From Bacteroidota bacterium (GTDB lineage Bacteria; Bacteroidota; Bacteroidia; Chitinophagales; Chitinophagaceae), in assembly GCA_028876495.1 (NCBI GenBank), contig JAGWRO010000038.1, positions 248,001-312,000 on the forward strand: 64,000 nucleotides of DNA. Direction: 5' to 3'. Under the pieces are notes generated by a model that worked only from the letters and a program-made list of their open reading frames with translations, was not told the origin of the DNA and did no database searches. Both the position numbers and the translations under genes were made by a program. Below, piece after piece: positions 45,083 to 53,548 of the stretch. How positions within the stretch are numbered: position 1 is the stretch's first letter; every line of letters starts with the position of its first letter.

Positions 45083-45622
45083 ATGAAAAAAATAGTCTAT
45101 TTCATTGGTATTGCAGTTTGCCTATCCTTTTCAAATTGTACTCAATCGCAAACGCCCAAAAACAAAAAATACCCTGATCCGGAAATTGCCACTTCCTACA
45201 AAAATTTCCCGATACAGTACACGGATGCTCAATGGCACCAGAAGCTTACTCCCGACCAGTATTTTATCCTAAGGCAAAGAGGAACTGAAAGGGCATTCTC
45301 TGGCAAATACAATCACTTTTATAAAAAAGGCACTTATTATTCTGCCGCTTCCTTGCAGCCTGTTTTCAGTTCTGATACCAAATTCAATTCAGGTACCGGG
45401 TGGCCAAGTTTTTATGCACCGATAAATAAAGATGCAGTAAAACTTGTATTAGACAATAGTGACGGAATGCAAAGATGGGAAGTGGTAGATTCTAAAACAG
45501 GTTCACATCTCGGGCATGTTTTCGACGATGGCCCTGCTCCTACCGGTAAACGATATTGCCTCGATTCAGACGCGCTCATTTTTGTTCCTGAAGGTGGAAA
45601 ACCTCCAACCAGTGCTAAATAA
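45083..45622 (+). CDS. msrB: peptide-methionine (R)-S-oxide reductase MsrB, exported lipoprotein
   Basis: 179 residues. Lipoprotein signal with cysteine in SFSNCTQ (C19), then the MsrB domain: KLTPDQYFILRQRGTERAFSGKYNHFY, GTGWPSFYAP, SHLGHVFDDGPAPTGKRYCLDSDALIF. The catalytic Cys is in RYCLDS. The two zinc CxxC motifs are absent. Apart from the lipid-anchor cysteine, this is the only Cys in the protein, so, like MsrA at 1651, it needs an outside reductant. It reduces the R-epimer of methionine sulfoxide. Confidence 0.93.
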   Translation: MKKIVYFIGIAVCLSFSNCTQSQTPKNKKYPDPEIATSYKNFPIQYTDAQWHQKLTPDQYFILRQRGTERAFSGKYNHFYKKGTYYSAASLQPVFSSDTKFNSGTGWPSFYAPINKDAVKLVLDNSDGMQRWEVVDSKTGSHLGHVFDDGPAPTGKRYCLDSDALIFVPEGGKPPTSAK

Positions 45623-45660
45623 TTTTTCTATTGCAGTAAACAAATAAATTCTTAAGATTT

Positions 45661-46293
45661 TTATTTTACTTTTTTAGGAAGCTCCCAATCTATTGATTCA
45701 ATTATCTTCTTTGTGCTTTCAAAATCAGTGTGATGAAACGCCTGGATTCCTATTTTCCTGGCGGATTCTACCAACATAATGCGGTCATCAAAATAAACAC
45801 ACTCTTCGGGTTTTGCCTGTGCTATTCCTAATCCTAAAAGATAAATTCCGGGATCTGGTTTACGCATTCCTACTTCACAGGAAGAAACAAATGCATCAAA
45901 AAAATCATGAAGTTTAAATTTTTTGATTCGGTATTGATTTAACTCCCGTGGTTCATTATTCATAGAGATTATCTTAATGTTTTCATGATTTCTTTTCCAA
46001 TCAATAATCCACGGCAGTATATCCGGAAGCTGCACTGACTGGTCATACATGAATTGTTTAAATTCTTCTTTTGTGAAATCCCTGTCTTTATTGAAAACAG
46101 CTGTGTTGAGGTAATCATCCAACGTAATTCTACCTATTTCATAAACATTAAAAATAAAATCATGAAGAATATTCATCTCTTCATAATCAATATTAAATTT
46201 TTTGGCTGCCGCCATTCTGGATAGATGTCCCCATCCATTTGTAAGCAGCACTCCGCCTATGTCTGAGAATAAGATTTTAACTTTTTTAGCCAT
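45661..46293 (-). CDS. HAD-superfamily hydrolase (YihX-like)
   Basis: 210 residues. Motif I ILFSDIGGVLLTNG (nucleophile Asp, acid position changed to Gly), helical cap, motif II IKIISMNNEPRE, Lys in GMRKPDPGIYLL and motif IV VYFDDR. It resembles HAD-IA phosphatases of the YihX (glucose-1-phosphate) branch. Substrate unknown. It ends a minus-strand row ppgK-like - rpiB - HAD, a small sugar-phosphate cluster. Confidence 0.87.
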   Translation of the reverse strand: MAKKVKILFSDIGGVLLTNGWGHLSRMAAAKKFNIDYEEMNILHDFIFNVYEIGRITLDDYLNTAVFNKDRDFTKEEFKQFMYDQSVQLPDILPWIIDWKRNHENIKIISMNNEPRELNQYRIKKFKLHDFFDAFVSSCEVGMRKPDPGIYLLGLGIAQAKPEECVYFDDRIMLVESARKIGIQAFHHTDFESTKKIIESIDWELPKKVK

Positions 46294-46317
46294 TGATTTT
46301 AAAATTTTCGGAAGGGT

Positions 46318-46770
46318 TTACTGATTTTTTATTTCTAATTCTTTTACTTTTTGCAATCGCCTTTCATGCCTTTCTGCACCTATGTATTTCGCATTCAAAA
46401 AAGCCATAACCAACTCTTCTGCTGCTGCAAATGCAATAACTCTTCCTCCAAGGCAAATCAAATTCATATCATCATCTTCAACGCCCTGGTGTGCCGAAAA
46501 GTGATCGTTAATAAGTGCAGCCCGAATACCAGCAATTTTATTTGCGGCAACTGAGGCTCCTACTCCACTTCCACAAATGGCAATGCCCCGATCAACCTCT
46601 TTTGCTACAACTGCTTTGGCAAGTGGAATCACAAAATCAGGATAATCATCGCCCGTATCTAATTGAAAAGCTCCAAAATCCTTTACCTCGTACCCTTCTT
46701 CCTGTAAAAATAATTTTATAGTATTTTTTAAATCGAATCCGCCATGGTCAGCAGCTACACCTATTTTCAT
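46318..46770 (-). CDS. rpiB: ribose-5-phosphate isomerase B
   Basis: 150 residues from the ATG giving MKIGVAADHGGFDLKN, the standard RpiB N-terminus. The longer frame to 46824 adds 18 unrelated residues that overlap the kinase gene. ICGSGVGASVAANKIAGIRAAL with the active-site Cys and DDMNLICLGGRVIAF match RpiB/LacAB. It interconverts ribose- and ribulose-5-phosphate. It follows the ROK kinase after 16 bp. Confidence 0.93.
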   Translation of the reverse strand: MKIGVAADHGGFDLKNTIKLFLQEEGYEVKDFGAFQLDTGDDYPDFVIPLAKAVVAKEVDRGIAICGSGVGASVAANKIAGIRAALINDHFSAHQGVEDDDMNLICLGGRVIAFAAAEELVMAFLNAKYIGAERHERRLQKVKELEIKNQ

Positions 46771-46786
46771 TATTAAATTTTTTGAG

Positions 46787-47503
46787 TTACTCTTCACCAA
46801 ATTGTTTCCACAAAACCATACCACCTTTTATACCTTCCCTGTTATCAGCAATTATTATGTTGTCGTCTAATTCAAAATCAATTAGTTTGGCGTTTCCGCC
46901 ACTAATGTACAAACGATCATAATTAAAAACCACGCTCAAAATACCAATAACCCTTTTCAACCTTTTATTCCATTTTTTCTTTCCTACCTTATCCAAAGAG
47001 GCTTGCCCTAAATAATCGTTGTAATTTTTGCGTTTGGTAATGGGATGCTGAGAGATTTCAAGATGCGGCGTTAAAATTCCGTCGCTCATAATTGCTGAAC
47101 CGAAGCCGGTTCCTAAGGTTATCAGCATTTCAACACCTTTGCCTTCGGCAATGCTTAAGCCCTGCAAATCTGCATCGTTAATTACCAAAGTTGGCTTTTT
47201 TAAATTTGTTTGTAATTCATTTTTCAAATCATAATCTTTCCAAAGATCATTACCAAGCTTAGGCGCTGTTTTTACAACACCTTTTTTAATAAATCCAGGA
47301 AAACCTGCAGTTACTTTATCGTATTCCTGAAAGCGGCTTGCCATTTCAAGTATCAGTTTTACCAGGTTTTCTGGCGAAGGTGGAGACGGCGTTTTTTCCC
47401 TTTCATAATTGTGTAAAAATTCTCCCTGATAGTTTACAATAGTGGCTTTTATGTGAGAGCCGCCAATATCAATGCAAAGAATTTTTTCGTCTGTTTGAGC
47501 CAT
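46787..47503 (-). CDS. ROK-family polyphosphate glucokinase-like protein
   Basis: 238 residues. ILCIDIGGSHIKATIVN phosphate loop, KVTAGFPGFIKKGVVKTAPKLG, the catalytic VINDADLQGLS and LITLGTGFGSAIMSDG match the PPGK (polyphosphate-glucose phosphotransferase) branch of ROK proteins, which lack the zinc motif. It may use polyphosphate, ATP or both; this cannot be decided from sequence. It is first in the row with rpiB and the HAD phosphatase. Confidence 0.83.
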   Translation of the reverse strand: MAQTDEKILCIDIGGSHIKATIVNYQGEFLHNYEREKTPSPPSPENLVKLILEMASRFQEYDKVTAGFPGFIKKGVVKTAPKLGNDLWKDYDLKNELQTNLKKPTLVINDADLQGLSIAEGKGVEMLITLGTGFGSAIMSDGILTPHLEISQHPITKRKNYNDYLGQASLDKVGKKKWNKRLKRVIGILSVVFNYDRLYISGGNAKLIDFELDDNIIIADNREGIKGGMVLWKQFGEE

Positions 47504-47693
47504 TCATATCATTTTAATTAGTACTAAAATAAATTGTTTTATTTAAAAAATAGCAGCTGCAATGATTCTATTTGGTTACTGAAAAAGAATTATGCGCTTT
47601 TATATATAGTAAAAAAGAGGATGAAGATAGAGGAATTTTCTTTGTTAGCTTTACAAGTGTTCCTGGTTTATTAATAATAAAACTTATAAAATT

Positions 47694-48107
47694 ATGTGGT
47701 GGATTTTTGCCTTGTTGTCAGCGCTATTTGCAGCGCTTACCGCAATCTTTGCTAAAATAGGAATTAAGGGTGTTGATACCGACCTGGCCACCGCCATCCG
47801 TACTGTGGTGATCTTAATTCTTGCATGGGGAATTGCTTTTTTCAGAGGCGGCACTTCTACTATGAATACCTTAAGCAAACAAAATATCATCTTCCTTTGT
47901 TTATCAGGAATTGCTACCGGTCTTTCATGGATCTTTTATTTTAAAGCCCTTCAGTTGGGCGAAGTGTCGCAAGTAGCTCCGGTTGACAAAATGAGCGTGG
48001 CCTTTGCCATACTATTAGCGGTAATATTTTTAGGCGAACCCCTCACCTGGAAAACCGCCATTGGTGCGCTGATGATTATTGGAGGAAGCCTGGTTTTGAT
48101 TTTATAA
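47694..48107 (+). CDS. EamA-type half-size transporter
   Basis: 137 residues with about five hydrophobic stretches forming one EamA repeat (ALLSALFAALTAIFAKIGIKGVDTDLATAIRTVVILI; ATGLSWIFYFKALQLGEVSQVAPVDKMSVAFAILLAVIFLGEPLTWKTAIGALMIIGG). Half-size members act as dimers, as in the small DMT transporters. Substrate unknown. 44 bp before the ABC exporter gene. Confidence 0.88.
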   Translation: MWWIFALLSALFAALTAIFAKIGIKGVDTDLATAIRTVVILILAWGIAFFRGGTSTMNTLSKQNIIFLCLSGIATGLSWIFYFKALQLGEVSQVAPVDKMSVAFAILLAVIFLGEPLTWKTAIGALMIIGGSLVLIL

Positions 48108-48151
48108 AAGTACTTTAGCAACCAATTTTATAAAAAGTAGAAAAATCAGAA

Positions 48152-49966
48152 ATGAAACCATTGCAGGAAGTTTCCATGAATGAACGCTTTTCAGCGCTTA
48201 GCAACCTTCCCCGGTTTTTTAAACTGGTTTGGAAAACAAGTCCTTCACTTACAATTTCTAATGCAATTTTAAGAATCGCAAGGTCTGCAATTCCTGTCTC
48301 CATTTTGTATGTTGGCAAATTGATCATCGACCAGGTAGTTCATCTTAGCCAAACTCATGAAAGTAATCATTCTTATTTATGGAAACTGGTAGTGATTGAA
48401 TTTTTATTAGCCATACTTTCCGATGCTTTAAGCCGCGCCACCACGCTTGTTGACAGCTTGCTTGGCGATTTGTTTTCTAATTATACTTCCATCCAAATAA
48501 TGGAACACGCAGCGATCCTGGATCTCGACCAGTTTGAAGATTCTACTTTTTATGATAAACTGGAAAGAGCCCGGCAACAAACGATTGGAAGAACTGTACT
48601 GCTTTCACAGGTGCTAAGCCAGTTGCAGGATCTGATTACTATGGGTTTCCTGGCCGCAGGTCTGATCGTTTTTAACCCATGGTTGATCCTTCTTTTATTT
48701 ATCGCTGTTATTCCGGCTTTTCTAGGAGAATCTTATTTTAATGATAAAAATTATTCGCTCAGCAGAAGACAAACTCCGGAGCGAAGAGAACTGGATTATC
48801 TGCGTTACATCGGCGCCAGTGATGAAACAGCCAAAGAAGTAAAAATATTCGATCTGTCAAATTTTTTGTCAGAACGATTTCGTTTTTTATCTAACAAGTT
48901 TTATGAGGAAAACAAACGTATTTCTGTAAAACGTTCTGTTTGGGGAAGCATCTTCTCTATTCTTGGAAGCCTTGGATATTATGCGGCTTACCTTTTTATA
49001 ATTGCCAAAACCATTGCAGGCAGCTTAACCATCGGCGACCTCACCTTTTTAGCCGGTTCTTTCCGCCAGTTAAGAACTTTGATGGAAGGTGTTTTATCAC
49101 GATTTACAGCGGTTTCGCAAGGCGCTATTTATTTAAAAGACTTCTTTGATTTCTTTGATATTCAACCAAAAATCAAACTTTCTGAAAATGCACTTCCTTT
49201 TCCAAAACCAATACAATATGGTTTTACTTTTGAAAATGTCGGTTTCAAATATGTCAATTCAAACCAGTGGGCAAACCGGCATCTAAATTTTACCCTGAAA
49301 GCCGGAGAAAAGCTGGCGCTGGTTGGCGAAAACGGCGCCGGTAAGACCACACTGGTAAAGCTTTTGGCTCGTCTTTATGATCCCACTGAAGGACGAATTT
49401 TATTAGATGGCCGTGATCTAAAAGAATATGATCTTGCTGAAGTGAGAACACAGATCGGTGTGATTTTCCAGAACTATTTGCGCTATCAAATGACGGTTTC
49501 TCACAATATTGCGGTGGGCAACATTCATGAAAAAGAAAACAAAGAATTAATCATTAATTCAGCAAAGCAAAGTTTAGCTGATGCCATGGTTCAAAAGTTG
49601 CCTGATAAATATGATCAGGCTTTGGGAAAACGTTTCAACCAGGGAGTAGAACTTTCCGGCGGAGAATGGCAAAAGATCGCTTTAGCCAGAGCGTACATGA
49701 AAGATGCACAATTATTGATACTGGATGAACCAACTTCTGCGCTTGACGCAAGAGCTGAATATGAGGTATTTGAAAGATTTGCAGAACTGACAAAAGGGAA
49801 AACAGCCATTCTTATTTCGCATCGGTTTTCTACGGTACGAATGGCTGACAGAATCCTGGTGTTGAATAAAGGAGAGCTTTTGGAAGAAGGAAGTCATGAA
49901 GAATTATTGCATAAAAATGGCCGCTATGCTGAATTATTCCAGTTGCAGGCAAAGGGCTACCGTTGA
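48152..49966 (+). CDS. ABC exporter, fused permease-ATPase
   Basis: 604 residues. A six-helix membrane domain (about 25-330, including GDLFSNYTSIQIMEHAAILDLDQFEDSTFYDKLERARQQ) is joined to an ATPase. The ATPase has Walker A LVGENGAGKTTLVKLLARLYDP, Q-loop GVIFQNYLRY, signature ELSGGEWQKIALARAYMKDAQLLILDEPTSALD and H-loop LISHR. Lipid, peptide or drug export is typical for this group. A second ATG (MNERF, residue 8) could also be the start. Confidence 0.92.
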   Translation: MKPLQEVSMNERFSALSNLPRFFKLVWKTSPSLTISNAILRIARSAIPVSILYVGKLIIDQVVHLSQTHESNHSYLWKLVVIEFLLAILSDALSRATTLVDSLLGDLFSNYTSIQIMEHAAILDLDQFEDSTFYDKLERARQQTIGRTVLLSQVLSQLQDLITMGFLAAGLIVFNPWLILLLFIAVIPAFLGESYFNDKNYSLSRRQTPERRELDYLRYIGASDETAKEVKIFDLSNFLSERFRFLSNKFYEENKRISVKRSVWGSIFSILGSLGYYAAYLFIIAKTIAGSLTIGDLTFLAGSFRQLRTLMEGVLSRFTAVSQGAIYLKDFFDFFDIQPKIKLSENALPFPKPIQYGFTFENVGFKYVNSNQWANRHLNFTLKAGEKLALVGENGAGKTTLVKLLARLYDPTEGRILLDGRDLKEYDLAEVRTQIGVIFQNYLRYQMTVSHNIAVGNIHEKENKELIINSAKQSLADAMVQKLPDKYDQALGKRFNQGVELSGGEWQKIALARAYMKDAQLLILDEPTSALDARAEYEVFERFAELTKGKTAILISHRFSTVRMADRILVLNKGELLEEGSHEELLHKNGRYAELFQLQAKGYR

Positions 49967-50109
49967 TTCCGGAAAATAAAAATCTTCATTATTTCTTCAT
50001 TTACTAAAGCGAAAAGCAAATTCATTTTCAAAACGAATTCAAATCTTTTTACAGCCTCTTTCCAACAGCTAAATCTAATTTCTTTAATTTTAATAACAAT
50101 TTTTTTGAA

Positions 50110-50895
50110 ATGAAAAAAATAATAGCCGCTTTAGATCCGATGGATACCCCATGGCCTGTAATTACCTTTGCTACTCACTTTGCGAACAATGACGGTGCCT
50201 CTGTTCATTTGGTATTTTTGACTTTACCGGAAGAGGTGGATTACAATTATCCTTATCCGAATGATCTTTCTGCAGCAGAAGATTTTACCACCAGGAAAAA
50301 TATTTCAGATAGCAATGCCCAATTAATAGAAGATAATATCCAACTTTTTAAACAGGAATGTGAATCGTCCAAAACCCGGTTCTCCTCCGAAAAAAACATT
50401 TCTATTGAAGAATTAATTAAAAAAACAGAGGACGCAGATATTCTTGTTGCCGATGAAGGAACAGTTTTTTTGAAAAAAGTTTTACCGCATATTCATTGCC
50501 CGGCCTTGATTGCCGGAGAGGATCATTTACCAGAAAAAGTGGTACTGATGTTTAATAATAGCGGCAACAGCAAATATGCAATTGAAAGCTATATCTCTCT
50601 CCTGCCCCAATTTCAAAAACTACCCACTTTTCTTTTGTCAATCAACCCCGATGATAAAAAAGAAAATGAAAACTATTTAAATAATTTAAAATCTTCTTTT
50701 ACGGATATTTCATTAAAATCCTTGTATGGAAATGTGCAAAATCAAATGGAAGATTTTTTGTCCGGCTTATCCGGGCATATTTTGGTAATCATGGGTGCCT
50801 TTGGGAGAAGCGAAATTTCAAGATTTTTTTATAAAAGCCGGGCTAATTCTGTGATGAAAGAAAAAAACTTTTCCCTTTTTATCGCGCATAAATAA
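50110..50895 (+). CDS. universal stress protein-like protein
   Basis: 261 residues. Two Usp-like halves: KKIIAALDPMDTPWPVITFATHFANNDGASVHLVFLTL and, from about 140, PEKVVLMFNNSGNSKYAIESYISLLPQF with a C-terminal HILVIMGAFGRSEISRFFYKSRANSVMKEKNFSLFIAH. The ATP-loop GxxGxS/T is degenerate (GAFGRSEISR). A stress role is inferred from the family only. Confidence 0.8.
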   Translation: MKKIIAALDPMDTPWPVITFATHFANNDGASVHLVFLTLPEEVDYNYPYPNDLSAAEDFTTRKNISDSNAQLIEDNIQLFKQECESSKTRFSSEKNISIEELIKKTEDADILVADEGTVFLKKVLPHIHCPALIAGEDHLPEKVVLMFNNSGNSKYAIESYISLLPQFQKLPTFLLSINPDDKKENENYLNNLKSSFTDISLKSLYGNVQNQMEDFLSGLSGHILVIMGAFGRSEISRFFYKSRANSVMKEKNFSLFIAHK

Positions 50896-50951
50896 TTTTA
50901 GTATCAAATAAAAATTAGCATTTCCCGCTAAGCAGCTTGCCCGCAAACAAT

Positions 50952-50959
50952 TATCTTTG
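50952..50959 (+). promoter_or_regulatory. -7 promoter element (TATCTTTG)
   Basis: TATCTTTG is a perfect TAnnTTTG 20 bp before the deaminase start. A TTG 12 bp upstream is too close for a -33 element. Confidence 0.45.
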
Positions 50960-50979
50960 CCCGCTTTTAAAAATGTAGA

Positions 50980-51453
50980 ATGACCAGAGAAGAAAAATTT
51001 ATGGAAGCTGCTATAGCCCTTGCTGAAAAAGGGATTGAGCATGATGAAGGAGGTCCGTTTGGTTGTGTGGTCGTAAAAAATGATCAGATTATCGGAAGCG
51101 GAAATAACAAAGTTACCAGCACCAATGATCCTACAGCACATGCAGAAATAATTGCGATAAGGGAAGCTTGCAAAAACCTAAATTCTTTTCAACTTGAAGA
51201 TTGCGAGATTTACACATCCTGCGAGCCATGCCCGATGTGCTTAGGCGCTATTTATTGGGCCCGTCCAAAAGTTATTTATTATGGAAACACCCGGAAAGAC
51301 GCTGCAATAATCGGTTTTGACGATTCAATGATTTATGATGAAATTGGCAGTGATTTAAGCAGCAGGAAGATCCCGGTTATCAATATTTGTCGTGAAAAAG
51401 CTAACCGTTCTTTTATTGAATGGCAACAGAAAAAAGACAAAAAAATTTATTAA
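50980..51453 (+). CDS. nucleoside/guanine deaminase (CDA fold)
   Basis: 157 residues. Zinc motifs DPTAHAEIIAIREA (HAE) and SCEPCPMCLGAIYWARPKVIYYG (PCxxC). GGPFGCVVVKNDQIIGSGNN and the C-terminal helices match guanine deaminases of the GuaD type (guanine to xanthine) and related CDA-fold enzymes. Cytosine or tRNA adenosine specificity seems less likely because the C-terminal DDSMIYDEIG is guanine-deaminase-like. Confidence 0.88.
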   Translation: MTREEKFMEAAIALAEKGIEHDEGGPFGCVVVKNDQIIGSGNNKVTSTNDPTAHAEIIAIREACKNLNSFQLEDCEIYTSCEPCPMCLGAIYWARPKVIYYGNTRKDAAIIGFDDSMIYDEIGSDLSSRKIPVINICREKANRSFIEWQQKKDKKIY

Positions 51454-51571
51454 TAAAAAACAATAACAACAAAATTTTATCAATTGCAAAAAATGAAAGT
51501 TATTTGCTTTTTTTCCTTGTGTATTATTTTCCACAGCGCAACCACAATACAAATCGCAAAATTTAAACAAT

Positions 51572-51832
51572 ATGGCTGATTGCAATATAAGTATTCCATT
51601 TACAGATCCGGTTTCAGGCGCACTGGCCAAGGCCAAAGCTGCGATCGAAAATCAAAATGGAACTTTCAACGGAGACGACAATTCAGGAAACTTTGAAGTA
51701 ACTTTTTTGGGTAACACAATTAAAGGAAGTTATTCTGTTACCGGGCAAACGCTAAATCTGGTTATTACCAATAAGCCATTTTTTGTACCCTGCAGTACAA
51801 TCGAAAGCCTGCTGCTAAAAGAGATTTCTTAA
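51572..51832 (+). CDS. small conserved protein of unknown function
   Basis: 86 residues, ADCNISIPFTDPVSGALAKAKAAIENQNGTFNGDDNSGNFEVTF and GNTIKGSYSVTGQTLNLVITNKPFFVPCSTIESLLLKE. Two cysteines (C4, C75) could pair. The layout resembles a domain seen as a stand-alone Bacteroidota protein. No signal peptide. Function unknown. Confidence 0.65.
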   Translation: MADCNISIPFTDPVSGALAKAKAAIENQNGTFNGDDNSGNFEVTFLGNTIKGSYSVTGQTLNLVITNKPFFVPCSTIESLLLKEIS

Positions 51833-51854
51833 AGAGTAATAATAAGAATTGACG

Positions 51855-52232
51855 CTAGTTAACCACTCGTTTTACAGATAAAACCTCCTTAATTTTTCTG
51901 ACCATTTCATTTACTTCAAATGGCTTCGCAATAAACTCATCTGCACCAAATTCAGCAATGGCAGTTTCGGCAATATTGGGATAGGAAGAGAACATGATTA
52001 CCGGAATATTTCTTGTTAAAGTACTTGCTTTCAATTTTTTACATACGTCCATCCCATCCATCCCTTTTAGAAATACATCCAAAAGAATTAAATTAGGTTT
52101 ATTTCTCTTAATATCCTCCCATGCTTTTTGCCAATTTGCAAAAGCCCACACATCAAAACCATTTTTCTTTAGCAAAGATTTTACAATACTTAGCAGGTCC
52201 TGATCATCATCGAGAATTAAAATTTTTGACAT
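51855..52232 (-). CDS. single-domain response regulator
   Basis: 125 residues, receiver only. KILILDDDQDLLSIVK (acidic pocket), NLILLDVFLKGMDGMDVCKKL (phosphorylated Asp), VIMFSSYP (Ser/Thr switch) and DEFIAKPFEVNEMV (Lys). No output domain, so it must act through a partner, as in CheY-like proteins. No kinase gene is adjacent. Confidence 0.93.
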   Translation of the reverse strand: MSKILILDDDQDLLSIVKSLLKKNGFDVWAFANWQKAWEDIKRNKPNLILLDVFLKGMDGMDVCKKLKASTLTRNIPVIMFSSYPNIAETAIAEFGADEFIAKPFEVNEMVRKIKEVLSVKRVVN

Positions 52233-52445
52233 ACTGTAAAGGCTGCAAAAAGCGTGCTGTTATTATTTATTTTCAACCTCTTTAAAAATAAATTTCAAAC
52301 CCATCGTAATATTTATTTTCTCCTGTAGTCCGCTATAGTAAAGGCGTTAATAAAATCGTAAAAGTTTTATAATTGAAAAGTTTTGGTTCAAACTTTTTTT
52401 CACTTATTTTTGCACTCCTTTTGAAAAAGAGGATCACAAAAATAG

Positions 52446-52518
52446 GATTCGGTAGCTCAGTTGGTAGAGCACAACACTTTTAATGTTGGGGTCCTGGGTT
52501 CGAGCCCCAGCCGGATCA
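52446..52518 (+). tRNA. tRNA-Lys (anticodon TTT)
   Basis: A 73-nt cloverleaf. Acceptor GATTCGG pairs with CCGGATC (one G-T), D arm GCTC/GAGC, anticodon stem CAACA/TGTTG with loop CTTTTAA (anticodon TTT), T arm CTGGG/CCCAG around TTCGAGC, discriminator A. CCA is not encoded. A terminator follows within 30 bp. Confidence 0.97.
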
Positions 52519-52520
52519 CA

Positions 52521-52547
52521 AAAGCGCTTCACATGGAGCGCTTTTTT
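52521..52547 (+). terminator. terminator of tRNA-Lys
   Basis: AAAGCGCT and AGCGCTTT form an eight-base stem across an 8-nt loop (52521-52544), ending in a run of six T. Confidence 0.85.
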
Positions 52548-52564
52548 AGTTTTACTTATTTCCT

Positions 52565-52645
52565 ATGCCCATTACTTATATTATATTTTCGGGAAAAACT
52601 GAACAAACATTATATTGGGTCTGCATATCTGCGCCAGTGGAGGTA
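52565..52645 (+). pseudogene. truncated GIY-YIG nuclease fragment
   Basis: ATG at 52565 starts MPITYIIFS; one extra G in GGG (52590-52592) shifts the frame. Read past it the sequence continues EKLNKHYIGSA, exactly the opening of GIY-YIG proteins (TYILxSEKLNKYYIGST). The rest of the domain is missing and the frame runs into unrelated sequence with a stop at 52645. GIY-YIG genes are often found next to tRNA genes in this phylum. Confidence 0.6.
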
Positions 52646-52734
52646 ACATCGTTCCATCTTTCTTTAATTAAATAGTTTCTGCAAGATTTTTCATCCTGCA
52701 TCGTGGCAATTAATTCGTGAAGATTGTTAAACAT
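52645..52734 (-). pseudogene. IS1595-family transposase N-terminal fragment
   Basis: From ATG at 52734 (minus strand) the frame reads MFNNLHELIATMQDEKSCRN and then YLIKERWN. This is the conserved start of IS1595-like transposases (LI..x..DExxCxxYLxxxRWNG). After RWN (about 52652) the match ends and the frame runs on to a stop at 52576 without the zinc ribbon or catalytic core. Only about 28 codons of the transposase remain. Confidence 0.6.
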
Positions 52735-52768
52735 AATTTGTAATTTTAGTATATTTCAAAATAACTTT

Positions 52769-53236
52769 ATGGCATTTATTGATATTGCATATAAGGTCTT
52801 AATTCCATTAATTGCTGCTTGTGTTGGTGCTATTTTAGCTTTCAGGTATCAAAGGACAACCGAACTTAAAAGAGATAAAAGGTTTATCATTCAATCCCTT
52901 ATGATGTACCGCAATGTTGGTGTTCAAGAATTAGATTGGATAAAGGCTTTGAACGCTATTGATATTGTATTTCATAATGATAAAAAGGTTAGAGAGTTAT
53001 ATCATAGTTTCCTTGCTCAAACGACTGTCCCTCTTTATAGTAATGGTCAATGGGTTGAAACTTTTAACAAAATGCTTCATGAAACGACTTTATGTACTGA
53101 ATATAGCAATGTTTCAATCCACGATATAAGAGATTTTTATGCCCCAAATATTTTAGAACTACACTACCCAAACATGAATAAAGAAAGTAAACCACCAAAG
53201 ACTTCCGAAGATGATGTGCCACAAACCAATTCTTAG
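52769..53236 (+). CDS. membrane-anchored protein, DUF6680-like
   Basis: 155 residues from the ATG giving MAFIDIAYKVLIPLIAACVG; the frame from 52724 adds 15 unlikely residues. One N-terminal transmembrane helix (about 8-25), then a basic helical region (YQRTTELKRDKRFIIQSLMMYRNV, QELDWIKALNAIDIVFHND) and a disordered tail. It resembles the DUF6680 proteins seen in defence and mobile regions. It is flanked by gene fragments on both sides. Confidence 0.65.
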   Translation: MAFIDIAYKVLIPLIAACVGAILAFRYQRTTELKRDKRFIIQSLMMYRNVGVQELDWIKALNAIDIVFHNDKKVRELYHSFLAQTTVPLYSNGQWVETFNKMLHETTLCTEYSNVSIHDIRDFYAPNILELHYPNMNKESKPPKTSEDDVPQTNS

Positions 53237-53237
53237 A

Positions 53238-53428
53238 ATGATTTTTAGATTTGGTAATTCCCCCAGTGGAGGCTTTTGGCAATTGCAAATTCCGGTTCCT
53301 CCATATCTGTTCAGCAAAAATTAGTAAAAGAAATAGAGATTCTAGAAACTCAAATTACTATTGCACAAAATGTAATAGACAATGCGGCCGCGAAGAAAAA
53401 GGGGATTTTGAAGAAGTGGTTGGAGTAG
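53238..53428 (+). pseudogene. C-terminal remnant of a type I restriction specificity subunit (HsdS)
   Basis: Two frames together give WQLQIPVPP, then, after a one-base slip near 53309, ISVQQKLVKEIEILE and AKKKGILKKWLE before TAG at 53428. IPxPPLxxQQxIVxEIExLE is the conserved hinge and coiled coil that ends HsdS subunits. The target-recognition domains and the hsdR/hsdM genes are absent, so only a tail of about 55 residues remains. A track ORF in another frame (53251-53496) here is a shadow. Confidence 0.6.
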
Positions 53429-53548
53429 GAAAACTAAACACCCCCAGTAAAGCAACAAATTCCACCTATTTTTATTTTGCACACAGGTATTCATAATTAA
53501 TTTTCCTTCTTCATTCCTTCTCTCCTATTTTTGTTGAAAATAAAATGA

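Noticed and set aside
47572-47760. 62-residue plus-strand ORF before the EamA gene
   Set aside because: It overlaps the EamA start, has no recognisable composition and no start signal.
51494-51580. Short frame MKVICFFSLCIIFHSATT upstream of the 86-residue protein
   Set aside because: It looks signal-peptide-like but ends in a stop overlapping the next start; without a downstream domain in frame it is most likely chance.
52461-52646. 61-residue plus-strand ORF across tRNA-Lys and its flank
   Set aside because: It reads through the tRNA and the terminator; only its last codons carry meaning, as the GIY-YIG remnant.
53251-53496. 81-residue plus-strand ORF
   Set aside because: It is the wrong frame over the HsdS tail; the real signal is in the frames giving IPVPP and VQQKLVKEIEILE.
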